A stretch of 64,000 nucleotides of DNA from Halococcus agarilyticus (GTDB lineage: Archaea; Halobacteriota; Halobacteria; Halobacteriales; Halococcaceae), in NCBI RefSeq assembly GCF_000334895.1, contig NZ_BAFM01000001.1:62001-126000 (forward strand). The letters are read 5' to 3'. The notes under the pieces are model-generated. The model saw nothing but the letters and a program-made list of their open reading frames with translations. It was not told the DNA's origin and made no database searches. The position numbers and the translations under genes are program-made. Below are positions 7,807 to 14,660 of the stretch, piece after piece (positions within the stretch are counted from its first letter, which is position 1; every line of letters starts with the position of its first letter).

Positions 7807-8601
7807 ATGGACGAACGTGACGCGTCGATTCCCGGCGGACGGCGGGTGAAGGCCGTCGAGACGACCTGTCGAATCCTCACCGCGCTCCGTGACCTCGACG
7901 GCGCTGGTGTCACCGAGATCTCGGACCATCTGGGGCTGGCGAAAGCGACCGTGCACAGCCACCTCGCAACGCTCGCGGACAACGAGCTCGTGGTGAAACA
8001 CGACGAGACGTACGACGTGAGTCTGCGGTTCGTCGACTTCAGCGAGTACGCGAAGAGTCGCGTCGACATCTACGAGATCACGAAAGCCGAAGTCGAGCGT
8101 CTGGCGGACGAAACCGAGGAGGTGGCGCAGTTCATGGTCGAAGAGCACGGCAAGGGAGTCTACCTCCACAAGGAGCGGGGGAACAACGCGATCCAGACGG
8201 CTTCGTACACCGGCAATCGGAAGGCGCTTCACTGCACAGCGCTCGGAAAGGCGATCCTCTCCCAGCTCTCTCGCGAACGTGTCGACCAGATCGTCGACGA
8301 GAAGGGGCTCCCGAGACAGACGGACAGCACCATCACGACCCGCGACGAATTGCACGCCGAACTCGATCGGATTCGCGAGCAGGGAGTTTCGTTCGACGAC
8401 GAGGAGGTCCTCTCCGGTCTCCGGTGTGTCGCCGCACCGGTCCAGCACCCGACGGGTGACATGCCGGGCGCGATCAGTATCTCCGGCCCGACGACCCGCT
8501 TCGGGAAGGAGCGATTCAACGAGGAACTGCCGGAAATCGTCCGTGGAGCGGCCAACGTCATCGAACTGAACGCCACCCAGATCTCGAGAAGTACCGGCTG
8601 A
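7807..8601 (+). CDS. IclR-family transcriptional regulator
   Basis: DNA-binding regulator, 264 aa. The N-terminal winged helix-turn-helix spans about 15-75 (AVETTCRILTALRDL then an HTH around EISDHLGLAKATVHSHL). The IclR effector-binding domain fills about 85-255, with the family-typical LHCTALGKAIL near 140 and RCVAAPV near 207. TTAAG at about 7779-7783 is 24-28 bases before the ATG and would give a leaderless message. Gene position next to the importer and acid catabolism genes suggests it senses the pathway substrate or an intermediate. IclR proteins also regulate bacterial sulfolactate operons (SuyR). Confidence 0.9.
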   Translation: MDERDASIPGGRRVKAVETTCRILTALRDLDGAGVTEISDHLGLAKATVHSHLATLADNELVVKHDETYDVSLRFVDFSEYAKSRVDIYEITKAEVERLADETEEVAQFMVEEHGKGVYLHKERGNNAIQTASYTGNRKALHCTALGKAILSQLSRERVDQIVDEKGLPRQTDSTITTRDELHAELDRIREQGVSFDDEEVLSGLRCVAAPVQHPTGDMPGAISISGPTTRFGKERFNEELPEIVRGAANVIELNATQISRSTG

Positions 8602-8610
8602 CGAACGGCT

Positions 8611-8717
8611 GTTCGCCGATTGCAAACGCCAATTTTCGGTCTTCGATCCGCTCAAACCTGACGAAAAGATCTCTTGTACCGATCGATCGATATCAGGAGC
8701 GTTTGCAATCGGCGAAC
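8611..8717. repeat. 107-bp palindromic element with 19-bp perfect terminal inverted repeats
   Basis: GTTCGCCGATTGCAAACGC at 8611-8629 is exactly complementary to 8699-8717. The 69-base interior holds a smaller inverted pair (TTTTCG near 8633 and CGAAAA near 8661). It begins 9 bases after the stop of the IclR gene. Either it is a small non-autonomous transposon-like element or a large terminator-like structure. No target-site duplication is obvious at its edges. Confidence 0.75.
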
Positions 8718-9598
8718 GGGGACCGTCGACAATGTGGCTTCCGATGGGATCCACTGCGGAGATCCGACATGACACGACGAATGCTACCGCAATCCGTCCG
8801 CCAGCCTCACGTGTGAACTCGCCCGGCCGACGATCTGTTCGGGAGGGGCAAACGACTGGGTCGCTTCACCACTGACTCGGGTCCACGGTGCTCCACGAGC
8901 GGGTGCACCGATTTCCTGGTTACGGTGAGCACCCACGAGAGACGAAACTGAGTAACGGGGATACTACTGTTACAGCACTCCGACTTCAGCCGCGTACTCA
9001 CTTCTCCCCGATCGGCCGTATCCTACTCGAACTGATCCTGGACATTAAAAACCATACTATTGATCGGTCTCTCGATCACTTCTGGACAGTCTGGCTTTCC
9101 TTTGACTCAACACGAAACGAGAAGTAGCTGCACGGAGAGGTGCCGAACCGTGTTGTGAGTGGATCGAGGGCCATGTACTCTCAACAGTCATAGGTACAAA
9201 GAATAATATAGCACATCTGCTCCCTCGACGTTCGGCGGTGTCGACGTGTCCGAGGCAGTCTGTAGGACGGTCGACAGGCGTCCGAACGAACTCTCGAAGA
9301 TCTCACAGGAAACTCCACGAACACGGACCGTTGCCCGGACGCACGACACAGAGCGCCCCAGCAGAACCCACACTATCCGATAGCATCAACTGTGATGAAC
9401 GTGGACTCTCGACGAGGAACAGCCGAACCAGCACGCGGACGGTTCTCACCCCCGTCTGGTCGAGATACCCGAAGCCGATGCGAGCGTGATGGCCGCCACG
9501 AGTGGACACGGATCGTCTGTGCCGACCGGCGTATCGGTGGGCATCCGATGGGAGCACCGTCGCCCGATCGGCGAGCCCCCGGCGTCCCGATGTCTCGA
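8718..9598. other. Long intergenic stretch without a recognisable gene
   Basis: About 880 bases between the palindromic element and the cyclase-family gene. The part from about 9040 to 9230 is visibly more AT-rich than its surroundings. Short open frames exist on both strands but none has a recognisable domain, haloarchaeal amino-acid composition or an upstream promoter/ribosome site that stands out. No tRNA, repeat array or transposase remnant was recognised. It may be a decayed insertion or a silent gap. Confidence 0.5.
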
Positions 9599-10234
9599 TC
9601 ACTCCACGATGCCGACCGCGCGAACGGGAGCGCCATCGCCCCCGAGCGCCAGCGGGTACGCGCGGAGTTCGAAGCGTTCGGGTAGCGCCCCGAGATTGCG
9701 GAGGTTCTCGACGACGAGATCGCCGGCTCCGAGAACGGCGTGGTGGGCTCGAAACCCGTCGGGTTCGCTCCCGGTGGCGTTCTCGGTCGGGGTGGGATCC
9801 GGGCTCAGCGTGTCCGTGCCGACCGCATAGCCGCGCTCGGCACACGCCGTGGCCGCTTCGGGCGTCAGATAGGGATGGTCGAGATACCGATCGGTCCCCC
9901 AGTGGGTGCTCCAGCCGGTCCAGAAGACGACGAGATCCAGCTCGCGATCGGGGACGCGTTCCCGCGTGATGGGATCCCGATCGCCCAAGTCCGTGCAGTC
10001 CACCTTCTCGGCCTCGAAGGCGAATCGGTCCAGTGCATAGGTGTCAAGAGTCCGTCCGCCAGGGATGACGTGGATCGGCGCGTCGACGTGGGTACCGGTG
10101 TGACTTCCCAATCTGGCGACGTCGACTCGGTACTCGTCCCGAGCGTGGGTCGCATGCGGTTCGACTGAGACCGATGGATCGCCCGGATAGACGGTCATCC
10201 CGGTTTCGATCCGATGGCTGAGATCGATCGGCAC
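9599..10234 (-). CDS. Cyclase-family metal-dependent hydrolase (kynurenine formamidase-like)
   Basis: Cyclase superfamily hydrolase, 211 aa from the GTG at 10234. The metal-binding signature SHTGTHVDAPIHVIPGG is present, with His 45, His 49, Asp 51 and His 55. The N-terminal DLSHRIETGMTVYPGDP is the family's usual opening strand, which is why I prefer the GTG at 10234 over another GTG at 10297 that adds 21 residues. Members hydrolyse N-formylkynurenine, isatin or other cyclic amides. It is divergent from the sodium symporter and shares its promoter region, so it may act on the imported compound. Substrate unknown. Confidence 0.82.
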   Translation of the reverse strand: MPIDLSHRIETGMTVYPGDPSVSVEPHATHARDEYRVDVARLGSHTGTHVDAPIHVIPGGRTLDTYALDRFAFEAEKVDCTDLGDRDPITRERVPDRELDLVVFWTGWSTHWGTDRYLDHPYLTPEAATACAERGYAVGTDTLSPDPTPTENATGSEPDGFRAHHAVLGAGDLVVENLRNLGALPERFELRAYPLALGGDGAPVRAVGIVE

Positions 10235-10286
10235 GTTCGGCGATACGCCGCGACCGACAAATACTGTGTGATGTGGTGGCAGAAGA

Positions 10287-10294
10287 CTTATTAG
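10287..10294 (+). promoter_or_regulatory. TATA-like box of the symporter gene
   Basis: CTTATTAG, followed after 25 bases by the dyad at 10320-10337. The spacing puts the expected transcription start at the first half of the dyad. The message would then have a leader of about 65 bases with a GGGGGA ribosome site near 10376. Confidence 0.45.
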
Positions 10295-10319
10295 CACCGT
10301 TGCCTAGCCTCGACCCGAT

Positions 10320-10337
10320 GTGGCAACACATTACCAC
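10320..10337. promoter_or_regulatory. 18-bp dyad, probable NrpR-like operator of the symporter gene
   Basis: GTGGCA-ACACAT-TACCAC has the 6-6-6 layout and differs in one arm base from the perfect dyad GTGGCA-N6-TGCCAC at 13355-13372 in front of the agmatinase operon. Both copies lie 25-26 bases after a TATA-like box, at the expected transcription start. The only regulator between them is the NrpR-like protein at 12143-13105. Methanogen NrpR binds an inverted repeat with a 6-base spacer, though with different arms (GGAA/TTCC). Confidence 0.6.
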
Positions 10338-10387
10338 CGTGGGATCGGTCGGGCGGATCACGTCACGACTCCGTAGGGGGAGCGCCG

Positions 10388-11902
10388 ATGGTTGATCAGC
10401 TCGGCGGGTTCGGTCTCCTCGCTTTCTGGGCGGTCGTGATGATCTCGATCAGCTACTTCATCTATCGACGCCAGGGGGTGAACACCACCTCGGAGTTCAT
10501 CACCGCCGGCGGCCGTGCACAGGTCGGACTCGCGACCGCCTCGTTCGCGGTCACGTGGATGTGGGCCGGCGACGTGCTCGGGGTGCCCCAGTACGTCGGC
10601 ATCACTGGAGTCGCGGGTATCTGGATGTACGCTGCTCCCGCGGTGCTGTCCTCGCTCGTGGTGATCCCGTTCGCGCTCCGGATGCGCAAGCTCTTCCCGC
10701 AGGGGCTGACGTACTCGGAGTACTTCATCAAACGATTCGACAAGACCGCCCATCTCGTCGTCGTCTTCGTCGTTCTCTACACGATGGTTCTGGGCGGGGT
10801 GATTCAGCTGTTCGTCGGCGGCACCGTGATCGGCGGTCTCACCGGTATCGATCCGAACCTCGTGATGGCGGTGCTGATGGGCGTCATCGGCGTGTACATC
10901 CTTCTGGGCGGGCTCTGGGGATCGATGACGACGGACTTCATCCAGTTCATCAGCGCACTGGTTCTGACCCTGGTGTTCGTTCCGCTGTTGGTGTTCGAGG
11001 TCGGGGGCCCAGGGGTCGTCTACGATCAGATGGTACAGAACCTGGGGTCCGACGCACCCGCGTTCCTCTCGCTGGCGAACCTCGACGCGATCGAGGGGCT
11101 GTTCCTCCCCTACGCACTCGGACTGGGTGTGTGGGGCGTCGTCTCGCTGGCGACGTGGCAGCGTGTCTTCGCCGTCCGTCGCGACAAGACTTCCCGATTC
11201 CTGACCATCGGGGGGATCGGTGTCTTCACGACCATCGCGATGTACGGTGTCATCGGTCTCGTCGGGCTGGCGACGTTCACCGACGCCGCTCCGGGAAGCC
11301 TCACGACCGAAGTGCTCGGTCTCATGCCCGAGTGGGCGGTGATCGCGTTTCTGCTGGTCGCCCTCATGGTGTTGGGGTCGTCCGTCGACTCGTATCTGAC
11401 CGCGATCGCCAGCCTGACCGCGCGGGACATCTACTATCGTCACCTCGACACGGACGCGTCGGACGACCGGCAGCTCCGCGTTGCCCGCGTCGCGTCGGTC
11501 GGTTTCGCGGTGGTGATGTTCGTGGCGACGGTGCTCCTGCTGGATTCGATCAGCTTCACTCAGCTGCTGCTCGTCGGCGGTATCGGTGCCTCCGCGCTCG
11601 TGGGGCCGTTCGCGCTGTCGCTGTTCTGGCGGAAGATGTCGAGTGCCGGCTTCGTCACCGGTATCGTCGTCTCACAGCTGATCACCGCGTTCCTGCTCGC
11701 AGCCAGCTACGACGTGGTCGTGACCGGTCCCGATTTCATGCTGTGGGAGATCATGGCGATCGGCCATCTCGTCTCGACCGGGCTCGGGGCTGCAGTGAGC
11801 ATCGCTTCCCCCGACGAGTTCGAGTTCGAATCCATCGCCCAAGAGGGATCGTCGGTCGCGACCGACGGTGGTTCGTCCGATCGGGACGGTGACGCAGCAT
11901 GA
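10388..11902 (+). CDS. Sodium:solute symporter family (SSS) transporter
   Basis: Integral membrane sodium-coupled importer, 504 aa, with about 13 hydrophobic segments. SSS-typical features are an opening TM1, the segment FITAGGRAQVGLATASFAVTW-like core of TM2 near 35-58 and the sodium-site region GSSVDSYLTAIASLTARD near 335-353. The tail after about 470 is acidic and serine-rich. Its stop overlaps the start of a small two-helix membrane protein (ATGATGA), so the two are translationally coupled. The neighbours (cyclase hydrolase, ureohydrolase, aldehyde dehydrogenase) suggest a nitrogenous compound such as a polyamine or guanidino acid; this is inference. Confidence 0.88.
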   Translation: MVDQLGGFGLLAFWAVVMISISYFIYRRQGVNTTSEFITAGGRAQVGLATASFAVTWMWAGDVLGVPQYVGITGVAGIWMYAAPAVLSSLVVIPFALRMRKLFPQGLTYSEYFIKRFDKTAHLVVVFVVLYTMVLGGVIQLFVGGTVIGGLTGIDPNLVMAVLMGVIGVYILLGGLWGSMTTDFIQFISALVLTLVFVPLLVFEVGGPGVVYDQMVQNLGSDAPAFLSLANLDAIEGLFLPYALGLGVWGVVSLATWQRVFAVRRDKTSRFLTIGGIGVFTTIAMYGVIGLVGLATFTDAAPGSLTTEVLGLMPEWAVIAFLLVALMVLGSSVDSYLTAIASLTARDIYYRHLDTDASDDRQLRVARVASVGFAVVMFVATVLLLDSISFTQLLLVGGIGASALVGPFALSLFWRKMSSAGFVTGIVVSQLITAFLLAASYDVVVTGPDFMLWEIMAIGHLVSTGLGAAVSIASPDEFEFESIAQEGSSVATDGGSSDRDGDAA

Positions 11903-12129
11903 TGAGCCAGACCCTCTTTACCGGCATGATCGTCGTGTTCTGGCTCGCCGAGTTCGTCTTCGGGACAGTCGTCGTTTACTGGTTCCTCACTCAGGGGCTG
12001 GGCGACGAACGAGGCACGGCAAGCGGTCCCGTGCGGACCCTCGAGGACCGATCGTACACGGTTCGGTCGCTCGTGATGTGGACTGGCTTCTTTGCGGTGC
12101 TCCTGGTGGGGATCGTCGTGGGTGCCTGA
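11899..12129 (+). CDS. Small two-helix membrane protein, probable symporter partner
   Basis: 76 aa with two hydrophobic helices (about 7-31 and 56-75) separated by a short charged loop. It starts within the stop codon of the SSS transporter (4-base overlap), which implies fixed stoichiometry. Small accessory proteins encoded next to SSS-type symporters are known as a general pattern. No specific family could be named with certainty. The likely role is assembly or stability of the transporter. Confidence 0.7.
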   Translation: MMSQTLFTGMIVVFWLAEFVFGTVVVYWFLTQGLGDERGTASGPVRTLEDRSYTVRSLVMWTGFFAVLLVGIVVGA

Positions 12130-12142
12130 CGTCGGGACCGAC

Positions 12143-13105
12143 TCACCGCTGTCCGGCGACCGTCGGCACGGGATCGAGTGCAGTCCGCGCGCGAACCCCC
12201 TCGAGCGAGCGCCACTCGTCGAGCAGGTCGTGCTCCTGCAACAACGCCAGCGCGATCTCGCCGGCCCCACCGTAGGTGAGCGACACGAAATCCCATCCGG
12301 GTGTGCCGACCGGAAACGGTCCCGACTCGCGTGGTCGGCGGAGGTCCACGACCCCGCCGAGCTGCTCACGGGTCGCCGTCGAAAGGGTTCGTGTCTCCTC
12401 GAACCGAGTCAGCGGGACCTCGCGGTTGTCGACGATCAGCACCCCCGTGCCGGCCTCGAGATAGCTGGTCACGTCCGTCCTTCCGGCGTCTATCAGCAGA
12501 CTCACGACGTCCATCGTCGAGCCCTCCCCGCTGATCGTGTCCGTATATCGGGTGACACGTCCGTCGTACTCGACGAGTCCCGCGGTGATGAGACGGGCGT
12601 TGATGCCACGGGTGAGGAGGACGCCGTCGAGGGTGACGCTCGATGGGATCACCAGCTCCACGCCCTCCCCATCGTACTCGGTGTCGACCAGCACCGGTCC
12701 GATCGCGGACGTGTGGAGCCGGGAGAGCACGTCGAACGCGGCGTCGGCGTCCGAGTCGGCTATCCGTCCCATCCCCACGATGCATTCGCCCCTGTCCTCG
12801 GTCGGGTCGTAGGTCACCTGGCTGGTGAGCGTCGCGATCCGTTCACGGACGCGCGCCAGGCGACTCCCCACGTCGCCACGAAGCAGCTCCGCCTTCCCCT
12901 CCTCGGTGAGTCTGCGACCCTTTCCAGCCACTTTCTCGGTGAGTCCGTCGGCATCGAGTTCCGAGAGGAGCAGGCGGATCGTCCGGTCCTTGATGGAGTA
13001 GCCGCGGCGTTGCATCAGATCGACGAGCCTGATGCTCCCGATCGGCTCGTCTTCGTCGATCAGACGCAACAGATCGTACGTCCGACGGTCCATCTCTGTC
13101 CCCAT
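12143..13105 (-). CDS. NrpR-like transcriptional repressor (winged helix plus NRD/DUF128 domain)
   Basis: 320 aa. An N-terminal winged helix (about 7-72) opens with DRRTYDLLRLIDEDEPIGSIRL and is followed by a single NrpR regulatory domain (about 85-315). The opening MGRIAD and the conserved LTRGINARLITAGLVEY near 170 place it in the DUF128/NRD family. In methanogens NrpR represses nitrogen genes and is released by 2-oxoglutarate when nitrogen is short. It lies between a transporter gene and a divergent ureohydrolase/aldehyde dehydrogenase operon, both preceded by the same 18-bp dyad. ATG 13105 is used; ATG 13093 is an alternative. Confidence 0.8.
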   Translation of the reverse strand: MGTEMDRRTYDLLRLIDEDEPIGSIRLVDLMQRRGYSIKDRTIRLLLSELDADGLTEKVAGKGRRLTEEGKAELLRGDVGSRLARVRERIATLTSQVTYDPTEDRGECIVGMGRIADSDADAAFDVLSRLHTSAIGPVLVDTEYDGEGVELVIPSSVTLDGVLLTRGINARLITAGLVEYDGRVTRYTDTISGEGSTMDVVSLLIDAGRTDVTSYLEAGTGVLIVDNREVPLTRFEETRTLSTATREQLGGVVDLRRPRESGPFPVGTPGWDFVSLTYGGAGEIALALLQEHDLLDEWRSLEGVRARTALDPVPTVAGQR

Positions 13106-13320
13106 TCGCTGCGTGACTCGTCGGGCCGACGACCCAAAAAGTCCCCGTGTCTCACGGTCGGCGTTCCCCGCAGCGATGACGGACCGCCTCGTGCGCCGAC
13201 CCGGGGACCGAGTGACGACCGCGAACCCGTCTGGATCCGGATGCAGTCCTCTCCGCCCTCTCCGAACGCTCGGAACCGCCAGTCCGGGACGTCGACCGCG
13301 CCGGCTGCGCGCACCTCAAG

Positions 13321-13328
13321 ATTTTTAG
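13321..13328 (+). promoter_or_regulatory. TATA-like box of the agmatinase operon
   Basis: ATTTTTAG, followed after 26 bases by the dyad at 13355-13372. The geometry is the same as at the symporter promoter (box 10287-10294, dyad 10320-10337). Confidence 0.5.
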
Positions 13329-13354
13329 GTGACCCGATCTCCATCACGAACACG

Positions 13355-13372
13355 GTGGCATACAATTGCCAC
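13355..13372. promoter_or_regulatory. 18-bp perfect dyad, probable NrpR-like operator of the agmatinase operon
   Basis: GTGGCA-TACAAT-TGCCAC is a perfect inverted repeat with a 6-base centre, ending 11 bases before the ATG at 13384. It overlaps the expected transcription start, so a bound protein would repress. The matching site at 10320-10337 has one changed base. The divergent NrpR-like gene starts 250 bases away and has its own promoter, so autoregulation by this site is less likely. Confidence 0.65.
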
Positions 13373-13383
13373 ACTGTCAACAC

Positions 13384-13638
13384 ATGTCCCAGCAAGCCAG
13401 TTCCCGATCGAACGAGCACACGGAGACGGTCGTCCACGGTTGCAGCTACGCCCACCCGAGCCGACCCGTCGCCGACCTCGCGGAACGGCCGGTCGAAACC
13501 ACGCCGGGCGATCTCCGGCAGTCGTTTTTCGGCAACGAGAACGTGCGCCGGTTCCGAGCGCCACTCGCCACCGAACGAGTCCAGTCGGGTCGTGGCGTCG
13601 AGGTGTTCCGTGCGGCACTCACCGGAGGGGCGACGTGA
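13384..13638 (+). CDS. Unknown 84-aa protein, first gene of the agmatinase operon
   Basis: Not recognised. 84 aa, soluble, no signal or membrane segment. It contains the stretch HGCSYAHPSRPVADLAERPV with a single Cys and two His residues in the first third, and an arginine-rich second half (FFGNENVRRFRAPLATERV). Its stop overlaps the GTG of the ureohydrolase (GTGA), which argues that it is translated and needed with it. It could be a small regulator, chaperone or metal carrier for the manganese enzyme downstream; nothing in the sequence decides. The ATG at 13384 is used because it follows directly after the operator. Confidence 0.65.
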   Translation: MSQQASSRSNEHTETVVHGCSYAHPSRPVADLAERPVETTPGDLRQSFFGNENVRRFRAPLATERVQSGRGVEVFRAALTGGAT

Positions 13639-14660
13639 CGGAGCATAACGGGTTCGCCCGCGATGCCGCCGCTCACGATCCGGGTGTCCAGCTGCCGTAT
13701 GCCGGAATCGACACCTTCCTGAAGGCGGAGTATCGAGACGTCGGGAGCCTGTCCGACGTCGATGCCGGGGTGATCGGGGTTCCCTACGACGGTGCAGTGA
13801 GCAATCGGCCCGGCGCGCGCTACGGTCCGCGGGCGATCCGTCGGGCGAGCGGGTGGTGGGCGTACCTCTCCGGGTACAAGGGGGGGCTCACGGACATGCG
13901 GACCGGAAATCAGGTGAACTTCGGTGCACTCTCGGTCGCTGACTGTGGGGACGTGCCGGTCTTCCCGATGGATCACGAACGGACAGCCGAGAGCATCGAG
14001 ACGCACGTGGGGGCCATCGCCGAGCAGACGGTTCCCGTCGTGTTGGGCGGTGATCACTACTGCACGGCACCCGCCGTCAGGGGCTTCGCTGCGGGGGCCG
14101 GGCACGAGACGGTCGGGCTCGTGCAGATAGACGCACACACGGACACGAGTACCGCCAGTCCCGTCTTCGGCGACGAGTTCCACGGATCGAGTGCCGCGCT
14201 GGTCGCCGACTCCCCGTACAGCGACTATCGTCACATCAGCCAGGTCGGGATCCGTGGCTACGAGTCACCGGACTTCTTCGAGTTCGCCGACGAGACCGGC
14301 CTGAACCTCTACACGATGCGTGACGTGGCCGAACACGGCATCCGTCACGTCGTTCGGGACGCGGTGACGGCAGCCGCAGCGGAGACGGACGCGGTGTACG
14401 TGACGTACGACATCGACGGCGTGGACCCGGCCGTCGCGCCGGGGACTGGCACGCCGGAACCGGGCGGGCTCTCCGCCGACGAAGCGCTCGCCGTCGTCGA
14501 AACACTCGGCCAGCACGATGCCGTCGGCGCGATCGACCTGATGGAGGTTGCCCCGGGATACGACGACAGCGAGGGGACGCAGCGCCTCGCTGCGTATCTG
14601 CTGGTGAGCTTTCTCGGCCGTCGGTTCGCCGAGTCAGGGGTCGATCACGACCACTCATGA
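13635..14660 (+). CDS. Agmatinase/arginase-family ureohydrolase
   Basis: Binuclear-manganese ureohydrolase, 341 aa, that splits urea from a guanidino compound (agmatine, 4-guanidinobutyrate or similar). Metal ligands are visible: His 141 in VLGGDHY, Asp 166/His 168/Asp 170 in IDAHTD, and Asp 259/Asp 261 in YDIDGVDP. The usual GGDHS is GGDHY here. GTG start at 13635 overlaps the stop of the small upstream gene, and its own stop overlaps the ATG of the aldehyde dehydrogenase. Together with that enzyme it would form a route from a guanidino compound to urea and an amino acid. Confidence 0.88.
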   Translation: MTEHNGFARDAAAHDPGVQLPYAGIDTFLKAEYRDVGSLSDVDAGVIGVPYDGAVSNRPGARYGPRAIRRASGWWAYLSGYKGGLTDMRTGNQVNFGALSVADCGDVPVFPMDHERTAESIETHVGAIAEQTVPVVLGGDHYCTAPAVRGFAAGAGHETVGLVQIDAHTDTSTASPVFGDEFHGSSAALVADSPYSDYRHISQVGIRGYESPDFFEFADETGLNLYTMRDVAEHGIRHVVRDAVTAAAAETDAVYVTYDIDGVDPAVAPGTGTPEPGGLSADEALAVVETLGQHDAVGAIDLMEVAPGYDDSEGTQRLAAYLLVSFLGRRFAESGVDHDHS

